NCBI GenBank assembly: GCA_039916305.1 | Contig: JBDSLR010000032.1 | Span: 62,001-126,000, forward strand | DNA: 64,000 bases | Reading direction: 5' to 3' | DNA from: JACMLD01 sp039916305 | Lineage (GTDB): Bacteria > Bacteroidota > Bacteroidia > Chitinophagales > Chitinophagaceae | Part shown: positions 17,279 to 26,022 of the stretch, piece after piece | Position numbering within the stretch: position 1 is the stretch's first letter | Layout: each line of letters starts with the position of its first letter | The notes under the pieces: model-generated | The model's database searches: none | Told to the model about the DNA's origin: nothing | What the model saw: only the letters and a program-made list of their open reading frames with translations | Position numbers and translations under genes: made by a program

Positions 17279-18332
17279 TTTTATATTTATTAAACAGCGA
17301 TTTAAATGTCCGCCTCCCTGTTATTACTTTTAGAAGTTGCCCACCTTTTTTATACCAGCCTGGCAATATCTCATATTCTTTTTTGTACCAGGTTAACGTT
17401 TCATTGGCGCGATTTTGTTCTGCCATTATCTGCGCCTGTAACTGCATAATAAAATCAGGATCATCCGTTGGCTGGCCCTGGAATGAAGAACCGGGACTTA
17501 TAATTTGCTGTGTAAGTCGATGAATTTCCAGCCTCAACAGGCCTATTTCCTGAATAAGTCCATGGGATTCTTTTCTTATCAGTTGCAGATAATTTGCACT
17601 GTTCTCAAGTTTAAATTTAAGCAATTCATTTTCAGATGTCATGGACATACTTTTATGTATTGCTGTATTGTATAACTCAATAAGCCGCACTTTAAGCGGG
17701 TCAGTTACGCGTAATTGTTTTTCAATGTATTCAAGCTCGTTATTCTTTTTAATTAACTCATCCCGGCTGGATACCGGTATTATCCATTTTCTACTAAACA
17801 GGTCAGGGTTTGTGAGTATGGTGGTAATATTTTTCAAACAGGCATCATCTGCATTATTGCCAGAACTGTTAACAGGTAAAGGGTGAATAATGGCTGCCTC
17901 CCCCAGGCCAGCGTTATTTGAAAGGGCCTCCTCAACGCTTGCTATTTCAATTAGCTGTACCCGGATGCCCTGTTTTTTTAATTCACTGTGCAGCTGGGTT
18001 TTAATGGCGTCCAGCGAGTACTGCTGACCATCTGGCTGCTTCACAAAAAAAACGTGTTTATCTCCCTGCTTCATATAATTGGGTAGAAAAAGCAGCCTGA
18101 TAAGATTTTGAATAATTTCTTCTTTAAAGTATTGCCTGCCATATTGCACCAGGTTATCTGCAAGACAAAAGCTGAACTTGTTATTTGACTTAAGCAATGT
18201 CCGGAAAAGCCCTGGCTGCGATCCGCCTGTTTTTTCATTTAGCGGAAAAATAAAATTGCCGGGTAGCATATTTTCATTGCTGAAAGCATCAGCATCAAAA
18301 TTGTTGAAATAATATGCGTACTCAAAAAGCAT
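17244..18332 (-). CDS. Coiled-coil operon protein with C-terminal WY-x3-YE tail; divergent WbsX-like N-terminus
   Basis: 362 aa, soluble. The N-terminal ~120 residues (YAYYFNNFDAD, LLKSNNKFSFCLADN, YMKQGDKHVFFVKQ) recall the order of motifs in WbsX/GH99-like glycan proteins but without their aromatic and acidic signature residues, so this is weak. Residues about 190-310 are strongly helical and heptad-like, consistent with a coiled coil. Residues 314-362 form a basic tail (TWYKKEYEILPGWYKKGG, then KVITGRRTFKSLF) nearly superposable on the tail of the protein at 14854-15696. Function unknown; context says glycan assembly. Confidence 0.68.
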   Translation of the reverse strand: MLFEYAYYFNNFDADAFSNENMLPGNFIFPLNEKTGGSQPGLFRTLLKSNNKFSFCLADNLVQYGRQYFKEEIIQNLIRLLFLPNYMKQGDKHVFFVKQPDGQQYSLDAIKTQLHSELKKQGIRVQLIEIASVEEALSNNAGLGEAAIIHPLPVNSSGNNADDACLKNITTILTNPDLFSRKWIIPVSSRDELIKKNNELEYIEKQLRVTDPLKVRLIELYNTAIHKSMSMTSENELLKFKLENSANYLQLIRKESHGLIQEIGLLRLEIHRLTQQIISPGSSFQGQPTDDPDFIMQLQAQIMAEQNRANETLTWYKKEYEILPGWYKKGGQLLKVITGRRTFKSLFNKYKNDQGRKSAGKD

Positions 18333-18343
18333 AATGTAAATAT

Positions 18344-21097
18344 TTAAACCCCTTTTACCGTATATCCTTCGTTTGTTGCAATCCAGCTAAACATCCGCTC
18401 CCAGGTGTGTGCCAGCTTTTCACCATGAAGATCCAGTACATTGCCGTGTTCAAGATCTTCCCTCATCAGGATAGGGTTATTTTTTCGAAAAAACTTTTCA
18501 ATAATCGACGATCTTATCCAGTACATTGATCCTCCCAAAAAATTATAGTTGTCTATTGACATATCAAACTGGAACAACAGCTTTTTAGATAACTGGCTAT
18601 TGTTTCTGAATTTGCCGGTAATGCTATCATGTTCATTGATGATATGGTCTTTGTCGCCAACAATACCCACGGAAGAATCCCTGAATGCATATGTTATCAT
18701 TTTTTGGTAGTTGGGATCGATTATTTTGAATAAACCATTTTTCCAGGACTCGCCTAAAATAGAGTGGGGGCTTTGTTTATCGTGCAAAAAAACAATGTAG
18801 TCAGATTTAAGTTGCAGTAAAAGATAAATATCAATCAGGGCCATTTTGCCACCTATGTCTTTTCCAATGTTGGAAGTAATTAGAACGTATGTGTTTGTAA
18901 AGGTTTTTTTTATATCTGCTACTATTTGCTCTTTAATTAGACAAGCTTCACTGATACTGAAAAGGAAATGGTTTTTACCGGTGTCGAAATTTTTAAGCTT
19001 ATTTCTTATTTCATCCCAGGAGTTTTCATAATAGATATGCGTTAAAAAAGTAAGGGATGGATCCTCTTTAAGTGTGAGTTCATTTATGTCATAATAGTTT
19101 TCAATCAGCTGTAATATGCGCGGGGCCTGCACTGCAGTTGTAAAATTAGATGCAATGATTTTGGATAGTCTTTCCTTTTCGGTTGTTAATAACAGTCTGT
19201 TATTGTAGTAGCTGAGTATTGTTGCTACCAGCGCATGCAGGTTTAAATAAGGAACAGTCTGTACAACAGCAGCAGCCGCATATTCATCTGTGCTTTCCGG
19301 GTTTTCAAAACAGACAACCGGCCTGCCCGCAAGTGCAGCCTCCAGGTTGATCAGGGGAAAACTGTTTTTTCTGCTGTATTCAACAAAGATATCAATAGCA
19401 GCAATAAACCGTTCCGGGTCGGCATCCTTTTTTACCAGGTGGACCTGCGTAGTAAGCCCCGACCTGACTAAATCGAAGTAAGTCTGTTCATAAGTTGCCT
19501 CATCCTCCACGCCATACCAGATAACATGAATATCATTGTTACCCCGGCAGAGTTCTGCTGCAATAACCGGCAGGAAGTCAGCGTTTTTCTCTGAAACCCA
19601 GTCTCCGGTCATACCAACCACGAACGCATCTGATGGTATTCCACACAATGACCTTACGTTTATTACCCGTTCAACACTTAGATCTTTGTTTTCCACGGTA
19701 ACAAATTTGTGAAGCAGTGCTGTCTTTTCGATGGGAATATCCAGTTCATCAGTAAGGATTTGCCGGGTGGCTTCTGTTGTTGCAATAAATTGGGACACAT
19801 TTTTCTTTAACCAGTTAACATTATTTGCTGAAAGACAGTTTGCCAGGACAGCCACGCTTTCATGCACAAATACAATGCGCGGGATATATAGAAACGAGAA
19901 AAACTTTTGTAGCGAAATGTTTTCCAGCGTATTAGAAAAGATTAATCCAATTTCATCTATCAACCGGTCTTTTAAATTTCTTTTTGCGGCGTTCGTTAAT
20001 TCATAGAAATTGGTAACTGTGCCTAATCCGGCAAACTGGCTTTCCAGATTATTTTGGCTTTTATTACAAATAACTACCTCGGCCTTTATAGCTGTCTCCT
20101 TGTTTAGCCACCGCAAAAAATTAAGCAGTAAATGTTGTTCATCAGTATCGGCTGCGTTGTCTGTTATAAAAAGTATTTTTCTTTTTTGCAGAATAATATT
20201 GCCGCCGGCGTGCAGGCTGTTATGATAATTATGCAGAAATTGTTCAATATAATTTACCGGATAACTTGTGGCTGCTAAAATTGTTCTTCGCCAGCCACTT
20301 ACGTTAATATATAAGTTGATTGCCCAGTATGTTTTGCTGATATTCATTTTTATCAGTAACTCTCTTTTTAAAAAAGGAAATTTATATTGTTGAATAAGCG
20401 TTTTCCAGAATACCAGCGTAGGGTTACTTATTTTATGACCCGGAAAAAAATCCTGCGTTAGTTGGCCGATACCCGCATAGGCACCCAACGTAAAATTATT
20501 CCTGCTGAACAGCGTTGACAACCCTACTTCGTACCTGTTTATTACTTCGTCTTTTGAAGCCGACAAGTCAACCTGTTGCCAAAAATTACTGAAAATCCGG
20601 TGTTCAATTGCCGCCTTGTTAAAATGAATAAAATAACTCTGGATATGATAGTTAATTTCATTGCTTTCGGTCATTCCCCATACATCATATTTTCCTTTCA
20701 TTGAAGAGATAATGTCACCTATATTAAAGAAGGGGCCAAACACGCTGTCATTAACCAAAAGGACAGACTGCATGTTTTTCGCCCAGTCAAGCAATGACAG
20801 GCCGGCTTTCCATGAGCCAAAATCAGGGCATTTGTTTTCCCTCTCCAGTATGAGAAAAGCATATTCTGACAAACGTTCAATACAAGTGTTCTTTAGTAAG
20901 CTTGTACTGATAAATACAATAGAAAATCCTGCATTTTTTAATTCCTGTAAATAATAATAAACGTATTCCTCTACTATTCCGGAAAAGCTATAGGACGAGA
21001 ACAGGCATACATCTGCAATGCCAGGATCCGGACGCTGATATTTTATGGTAATATTTAAATTTCCAGCATCATGCCTGCCGTACAAGTTTGACTCCAT
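18344..21097 (-). CDS. Three-domain glycosyltransferase: RgpF-like, GT4, RgpF-like
   Basis: 917 aa. Residues about 20-260 are an RgpF/rhamnan-synthesis-F-type domain (SSYSFSGIVEEYVYYYL, ENKCPDFGSWKAGL, LLVNDSVFGPF). Residues about 310-660 are a GT-B GT4-like enzyme (ILFITDNAAD, VFVHES, VVGMTGDWVSEKN, and a donor-side NSFPLINLEAALAGRPVVC). Residues about 680-917 are a second RgpF-like domain, paralogous to the stand-alone protein at 15697-16428. Three potential transferase modules in one chain suggest that it builds a short oligosaccharide on the lipid carrier. Eleven bases separate it from the next gene. No frameshift or stop is seen across the long frame. Confidence 0.85.
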   Translation of the reverse strand: MESNLYGRHDAGNLNITIKYQRPDPGIADVCLFSSYSFSGIVEEYVYYYLQELKNAGFSIVFISTSLLKNTCIERLSEYAFLILERENKCPDFGSWKAGLSLLDWAKNMQSVLLVNDSVFGPFFNIGDIISSMKGKYDVWGMTESNEINYHIQSYFIHFNKAAIEHRIFSNFWQQVDLSASKDEVINRYEVGLSTLFSRNNFTLGAYAGIGQLTQDFFPGHKISNPTLVFWKTLIQQYKFPFLKRELLIKMNISKTYWAINLYINVSGWRRTILAATSYPVNYIEQFLHNYHNSLHAGGNIILQKRKILFITDNAADTDEQHLLLNFLRWLNKETAIKAEVVICNKSQNNLESQFAGLGTVTNFYELTNAAKRNLKDRLIDEIGLIFSNTLENISLQKFFSFLYIPRIVFVHESVAVLANCLSANNVNWLKKNVSQFIATTEATRQILTDELDIPIEKTALLHKFVTVENKDLSVERVINVRSLCGIPSDAFVVGMTGDWVSEKNADFLPVIAAELCRGNNDIHVIWYGVEDEATYEQTYFDLVRSGLTTQVHLVKKDADPERFIAAIDIFVEYSRKNSFPLINLEAALAGRPVVCFENPESTDEYAAAAVVQTVPYLNLHALVATILSYYNNRLLLTTEKERLSKIIASNFTTAVQAPRILQLIENYYDINELTLKEDPSLTFLTHIYYENSWDEIRNKLKNFDTGKNHFLFSISEACLIKEQIVADIKKTFTNTYVLITSNIGKDIGGKMALIDIYLLLQLKSDYIVFLHDKQSPHSILGESWKNGLFKIIDPNYQKMITYAFRDSSVGIVGDKDHIINEHDSITGKFRNNSQLSKKLLFQFDMSIDNYNFLGGSMYWIRSSIIEKFFRKNNPILMREDLEHGNVLDLHGEKLAHTWERMFSWIATNEGYTVKGV

Positions 21098-21123
21098 GTG
21101 TTACACATTTGGGTTCTTTCATG

Positions 21124-22458
21124 TTAGTTGACAATTTTCAAAGCTGCAACGGAAACAGACGACAACTCCTGTTGTACAAATGCCTCATCCATCTTTGAAA
21201 TGCTAATGTTAACGCAGGCGGAATAAGGGCTTACAGCAAAGGCTGTTTCGGGTAAAGTAATTTCAATAATAGGGTCGCCAGATAGTGAAATAAGTATGCA
21301 GGCATTTGGATCAATATTGCTTTTTGCAACAACAAGGTTTTGAAAAGAGCTGCCTTGCCTGATTGTATCCCAATTGACTAATTCATCTCCTTTGCCGGAT
21401 GTGATATTAACTGAGTGAAGGTAAAATACGCCTGGTTGTTCGGAAGGATCAATTCTTATTGCATGTATACCTTGAAGTTCAGTTTTTAATTCAAATGTGT
21501 ATTGAGCAAGCCCGGTGGACAGCTTTACAGTTTGTCTGGCAGAGTCTTGTTCACTAAACGAATTGTGTTCATTTTTCCAAAATACCTGCATGGTAATTTC
21601 TCCGGAAACTAATACATTATTTTCTTTTAAGGTTATTACTGCAGGCTCCGGCGGGGCAATATTTGCTTCTGCAGCATGACTGTTATTATTTTCAATACCT
21701 AGGTGCTGCTGTTCTATGCGACATAACATTCCCATCCGTTCATATACTTTCCGGATTTCTAACCTGGCATTGTGTGCTGGCGGAATATTGAAAAGAGCAG
21801 CTATTTTTTTCGGAATATTCCCGCCTGTGCCAACTAAACCTAATCCATAACCGTGTACAAATTCAAATGACGGATACTGTTGCCTGAGTTCTTCCCACAA
21901 TTTATAAACGCCAAAGCCACGGTCCACTACAAAGGTATCATGCAACAATACAATTCCTTTTTCTGACATTTTTGGTAACCACTTGTAAAAATCATGTTTT
22001 ACAGCTTCATAAGTATGCAGTCCGTCAATATGCAGAAGATCAATTGATTTGTTTTCAAAACAACTATTAGCAAGGTCAAAAGGTTGCCGGCATAATGTAG
22101 AAAAGTGATTATAAGGTTTATTCATTTCTTTTACAGCATCAAAAACACTGTTATCATAAAAGCCAGCATGTTCGTCGCCCGCCCAGCTATCTATGGCAAA
22201 ACATTTTGTTGCTAAACCTGCGCTCTCAACGGCCTTACAGAATGAAAAATAAGAAAGTCCATAATGAGTCCCCAATTCAACAAAAATGGCTGGTTTTGAT
22301 GCTTCAGTCAGCCAGAATGCAAAGGGTATATGTTCTGTCCAGGCAGATACAGGTAAGTTGCCCGGAATGTTAAATATTGAAGTAGAAATAAATTGCTTCC
22401 ATATTTCCAGCGGGTTGTTATATAAATATCTGAAGCCATTACCTGGTCGTTTTCGCAC
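21124..22458 (-). CDS. Class I SAM methyltransferase with C-terminal accessory domain
   Basis: 444 aa. Residues about 40-230 form a Methyltransf_24-type domain: FVELGTHYGLSYFSF is the SAM loop, CFAIDSWAGDEHAGFY the second acidic motif, and IDLLHIDGLHTYEAVKHDF with VLLHDTF the metal or substrate region typical of this group. The C-terminal ~200 residues look all-beta (GIHAIRIDPSEQPG, FYLHSVNITSG), perhaps a carbohydrate-contacting module. A role in O-methylation of the surface glycan is inferred from the operon. Spacing to neighbours is 21-26 bases. Confidence 0.8.
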   Translation of the reverse strand: MRKRPGNGFRYLYNNPLEIWKQFISTSIFNIPGNLPVSAWTEHIPFAFWLTEASKPAIFVELGTHYGLSYFSFCKAVESAGLATKCFAIDSWAGDEHAGFYDNSVFDAVKEMNKPYNHFSTLCRQPFDLANSCFENKSIDLLHIDGLHTYEAVKHDFYKWLPKMSEKGIVLLHDTFVVDRGFGVYKLWEELRQQYPSFEFVHGYGLGLVGTGGNIPKKIAALFNIPPAHNARLEIRKVYERMGMLCRIEQQHLGIENNNSHAAEANIAPPEPAVITLKENNVLVSGEITMQVFWKNEHNSFSEQDSARQTVKLSTGLAQYTFELKTELQGIHAIRIDPSEQPGVFYLHSVNITSGKGDELVNWDTIRQGSSFQNLVVAKSNIDPNACILISLSGDPIIEITLPETAFAVSPYSACVNISISKMDEAFVQQELSSVSVAALKIVN

Positions 22459-22479
22459 CTGGATTTTTTAATTTTATGA

Positions 22480-22803
22480 TTAATGCCTGCGGAACAATTT
22501 TTCTCTGATGGTCCCCAGAAAACTTCGTTTTTCATACGTAAGTTTATACCACTCAACATCGTTTTGCAATTTACTCAGTTCTCCCAGTAATTTATTAATC
22601 AGCTGGCTGTTCCCTTCTGACTGCTGCTGCGCTTTTTCCAGGGCTTCTTTCAAAAGCTTTATTTCTCCGTCTTTTTCCCGGACCTGTGCTGTTAGTTCCC
22701 GGATACTTTTTTCAAGGTAATGTTTGATTTGGTTCAAACTATTTTCCAATTCCTTATTAGGATTGATTACCGCATTTCCATTCTCTGTCATGGCCTGGTT
22801 CAT
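22480..22803 (-). CDS. Small coiled-coil protein with WY-x3-YE tail
   Basis: 107 aa, no signal peptide. Residues about 15-80 are heptad-patterned and rich in E, K, Q and L (ELENSLNQIKHYLEKSI and on), a clear coiled coil. The C-terminus (EWYKLTYEKRSFLGTIREKL) carries the shorter version of the basic WY-x3-YE tail found on two larger proteins of the operon. It begins immediately after the stop of the GT4 gene, so it is translationally coupled. It could be a scaffold or chain-length ruler for the glycan complex, but no function is known to me. Confidence 0.72.
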   Translation of the reverse strand: MNQAMTENGNAVINPNKELENSLNQIKHYLEKSIRELTAQVREKDGEIKLLKEALEKAQQQSEGNSQLINKLLGELSKLQNDVEWYKLTYEKRSFLGTIREKLFRRH

Positions 22804-23916
22804 TTAACTGGATAAAGTAATTCCAGGCATAAAACATGCCTGTTGGTAGAGTTTTCCATAACGTCGGAAGGTGTCTTTAAGATTAAAATTCTTTTTACAA
22901 TAAGATCCGGAATGCTGTCCCATTAGTTTGAGCATGCTGCTATTATTATAGAATTGCAGCAATTTGTAAATGGCATCATGCCCATCAGAAAAAACAGCAC
23001 CATTTAAATTATTGATAAGATCTTTATTGCCGACACAGTCAGTTAGCAAAACAGGCATATTTAATGCCAGTGCTTCCAGAACAGCGAATGGAAGACCTTC
23101 GTATCTGGCGGTTGAAATATATACATCCGCAGATGATACCAATTCATTTGCCTGTTCTGAGGTCAGCCAGCCGGTGAAATGGATGTTTTTCGCAGTCAGC
23201 ATATTCCTGTTCTCACCATCACCTACCCATAAAAATTCAAAATTTTTAAACTCTTCAAAGAAGAGTGCAATTTTATTAAACAACGCAGGGTCTTTTTGAT
23301 CAACTATGCGTCCGCTGGTCACTATTCTAAAAATACCATCTGGTTTTGGCGTTGTTTTACGGGGGAATATTTTTTTGTATTCAATACCATTATTAATAGT
23401 CATTGCATCAATACCGGCTTTTTGATATGCATGCTGCTCAGATGGGGAGCAACAAACTACCTTGCCGCCAAAAAGAGCAGCAAACTGCTCCAATTTTTTA
23501 TAAATTAAATTAGAAACCGGGTTGCCCCCTGCCAGGAAAGGAGCGCCGTTTGGTGTGTAAATAACAACGTGCTGAAGGCCGAGTGCGCGACATGCCACCC
23601 TTCCCAAAAAGCCGCCTTTTGAGCAATGAAGGTGTACCACATCCAGCAAACGTTTACTCTTTAACCGTTTTAGTATTGAATAGAGTTCAATAAATGCACG
23701 AATATCCTTCAGACCAAGACTTCTCTGTGCTGAAGGCCAACGGACAAAGCGCACATTGGGCCTTGTAATCTCTTTTTTTACTTCTGCCAGAGGTGTTATA
23801 TGCTCCCTACCTCCATGTACAATCAAATGACTGTCCCCGGACAAATTTTCCACCAACGATCTCAGAAAAGTCACCATTCCGCCAGCCAATGGCTCTATTA
23901 CATGTATTATTTTCAA
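22804..23916 (-). CDS. GT4 family glycosyltransferase
   Basis: 370 aa GT-B glycosyltransferase. The N-terminus IIHVIEPLAGGMVTFLRSL is the acceptor-side glycine loop, VVHLHCSKGGFLGRVACR is typical of family 4 enzymes of O-antigen clusters, VTSGRIVDQKDP begins the donor-side domain and YEGLPFAVLEALALNMPVL carries the E-x7-E motif for the nucleotide-sugar donor. Cytoplasmic face of the inner membrane is expected. It lies between the GT2 gene upstream (21 bases) and the coiled-coil gene downstream (no gap). Confidence 0.92.
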   Translation of the reverse strand: MKIIHVIEPLAGGMVTFLRSLVENLSGDSHLIVHGGREHITPLAEVKKEITRPNVRFVRWPSAQRSLGLKDIRAFIELYSILKRLKSKRLLDVVHLHCSKGGFLGRVACRALGLQHVVIYTPNGAPFLAGGNPVSNLIYKKLEQFAALFGGKVVCCSPSEQHAYQKAGIDAMTINNGIEYKKIFPRKTTPKPDGIFRIVTSGRIVDQKDPALFNKIALFFEEFKNFEFLWVGDGENRNMLTAKNIHFTGWLTSEQANELVSSADVYISTARYEGLPFAVLEALALNMPVLLTDCVGNKDLINNLNGAVFSDGHDAIYKLLQFYNNSSMLKLMGQHSGSYCKKNFNLKDTFRRYGKLYQQACFMPGITLSS

Positions 23917-23937
23917 AGGATTAATTTTAATGTTTTT

Positions 23938-24771
23938 TTAATTCACAGAGTTTACTTTAAACAGCTGCTTTTTTATTTGATAAACAAATCCATAAGGCAT
24001 AATCATTAACAGGATTAGTTTACAGGCTCCGATAGTAACCCACAGTTTATTTTTTCCGTAATCCTGGACCACCTTCAGCCGGCTTTGCAGCTGTTCAAAC
24101 CTGTTCTGAAATGAAATACCCTGCGGGTTTATTTCGCAGTTGACAAGAAATTCATCTATGATCGTTGCGTGTTTTTTTGATACCATATCATAAAACAGGC
24201 CATAATCTTCCGCATGAGGATAGTTTTCAGGGTATCGGAAGGTCTTCATGGATGACACCCGCCACATTACCGTAGGATGGATAAAGACATTCCTGAAATA
24301 CATACTATATTTTATGAATTTATGTTGGGTAGGTGTTACATATTTATATGCTTCACCAGTTTTTCCATTTATAAAATAGCACCAGGAGCCCAACAAATCA
24401 ATGGAGGGGCAATTTTGAAAATATGTTACCTGCTTGAAAAAGCGGTCTGGGTGGCAGGTATCACCACAATCCAGTCTTGCGATATATTCTGGTGAATAGT
24501 TAGTATAGATAAAATCAAGACCAGTGTTTAAGGCTTTTATAATACCTTGATTCTCATCGAACCGTATAATATGAATATTAACGGTAAGGGGTAAGTGTTT
24601 ATCCAGTTCAGTTTTTGTAACAGCTTGATGGCTCCCGTCGTCTACAACCACTATCAAATACCTATTCTCATGATATACAATACTCAGGATAGATTTTATC
24701 AGCCCGTCTATATTATTATAACAGGGAATCAGTATACATATTTCAGCTGTCAGGTTAATGTTATTTGCCAT
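23938..24771 (-). CDS. GT2 family glycosyltransferase, first gene of the operon
   Basis: 277 aa from the ATG at 24771, which puts the catalytic core at the usual distance from the N-terminus; a longer frame to 24852 adds an atypical cysteine-rich stretch. GT-A features: ICILIPCYNNIDGLIKSIL, VVVDDGSHQ, and the metal-binding ARLDCGDTCHPDR (a D-x-G-D variant of DxD). HPTVMWR and NYPHAEDYGLFYDM follow at the expected places of family 2 enzymes. The C-terminus ends in a hydrophobic and basic segment that could sit on the membrane. As the first gene of the minus-strand operon its promoter should lie in 24772-25018, but no exact TAnnTTTG was found. Confidence 0.9.
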   Translation of the reverse strand: MANNINLTAEICILIPCYNNIDGLIKSILSIVYHENRYLIVVVDDGSHQAVTKTELDKHLPLTVNIHIIRFDENQGIIKALNTGLDFIYTNYSPEYIARLDCGDTCHPDRFFKQVTYFQNCPSIDLLGSWCYFINGKTGEAYKYVTPTQHKFIKYSMYFRNVFIHPTVMWRVSSMKTFRYPENYPHAEDYGLFYDMVSKKHATIIDEFLVNCEINPQGISFQNRFEQLQSRLKVVQDYGKNKLWVTIGACKLILLMIMPYGFVYQIKKQLFKVNSVN

Positions 24772-25018
24772 AACGTATCTGGAACAGTTTTTGGGTAATA
24801 AAAAACAATCGTGTAAACAAATCAACATCAGGGCGTGTAACCAAATACGCAACAGGGTGTTTTATCATATTGGCAAGACCGGAAGAAAACTAATCTTTAA
24901 GGGGGATGAAGTGAATAGGGAAAAAAATGTGCCAATTATTGAAAAGGAGAATGAGAATTGCAGAATAATTGGTAAAGAAATGATTTTTGGGATTTTGGAA
25001 ACTTTTTAGACGATTTGT

Positions 25019-25855
25019 ATGAATTTACTTTCCGCAGTTATTATCAGTTACAACGAGGAACAAAATATAGCAAGATGCATTAACTCTTTAAAGGTTTTGG
25101 CAGACGAAATTATTGTTCTTGATGCATATTCTACAGATAAAACGGTGGAGATTGCCAGGCGTCATGGGGCGATTGTTAAACAAGGATATTTCCTGGGCCA
25201 CATTCAACAGAAAAATTCGGCCATCTCTCTTGCGTCCAATAATTATATATTGAGTCTTGATGCAGATGAAGCAGTAGATGAGCAATTAGCAAAATCCATT
25301 CTTTCAATAAAAAATGATGATTTTACTGCCAGCGCTTATTCAATGAACAGGTGTATAAATTATTGCGGAAAATTTATTCGTAGGGGTACCTGGTATCCTG
25401 ACAAAAAAATCAGGCTTTTTGACAAACGTATTGCAAAATGGGGAGGTGTAAACCCTCATGATAAAATAGAGCTGGCCGATAAAAGTAGAAAGGTTGTGCA
25501 TCTGCGTGGGGATATATTGCATTTTTCTTTCCCTACCATCGAAAAGCACCAGGAAAAAAACAATAGCTACAGTACCATGGCCGCAAAGCAAATGCATGGG
25601 AAAGGCAGGAAAAGCAATTGGTTTAAAATTTTGGTAAATCCGTTTTGGGCATTCATTCATGGATTTATCATCAGGCTGGGTTTTCTTGATGGCTATCGTG
25701 GTTTTCTTATATCCATCAATACAGCTCATGGAACCTTTCTTAAGTATATCAAGTTGTATCATTTGAATCATACCCAGCAGACAGCAGCCTTTACTACCCG
25801 CACGCATAATATAGGAACAGCCGATCGCATAAAGGAAACTATCAAGAACAGGTAA
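25019..25855 (+). CDS. GT2 family glycosyltransferase, WaaE/KdtX-like
   Basis: 278 aa. The N-terminal core LSAVIISYNEEQNIARCINSL, VLDAYSTDKT and ILSLDADEAVDEQL, then IRRGTWYPDKKIRLF and GDILHFSFPTIEKH, are characteristic of the LPS core beta-1,4-glucosyltransferase (WaaE/KdtX) subgroup of GT2. It would add a hexose to the lipopolysaccharide core or start of another surface glycan. It is divergent from the minus-strand operon and stands alone, with about 170 bases before the next gene. Confidence 0.88.
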   Translation: MNLLSAVIISYNEEQNIARCINSLKVLADEIIVLDAYSTDKTVEIARRHGAIVKQGYFLGHIQQKNSAISLASNNYILSLDADEAVDEQLAKSILSIKNDDFTASAYSMNRCINYCGKFIRRGTWYPDKKIRLFDKRIAKWGGVNPHDKIELADKSRKVVHLRGDILHFSFPTIEKHQEKNNSYSTMAAKQMHGKGRKSNWFKILVNPFWAFIHGFIIRLGFLDGYRGFLISINTAHGTFLKYIKLYHLNHTQQTAAFTTRTHNIGTADRIKETIKNR

Positions 25856-26022
25856 ACCTGATAGCTGCTGTTTGGTTAACTAGTCTTCCTTGCCTGTATA
25901 TACCTTTTGATTATGCACACATTGCATTAAAATTCATTTGCAGGTTTGTATTGAGCGGCAGCGCTGGCCTGTCCGGGAAAATAGAGTACATTTAGTGTGA
26001 CGGTTGCCCAATTCACATTAAA

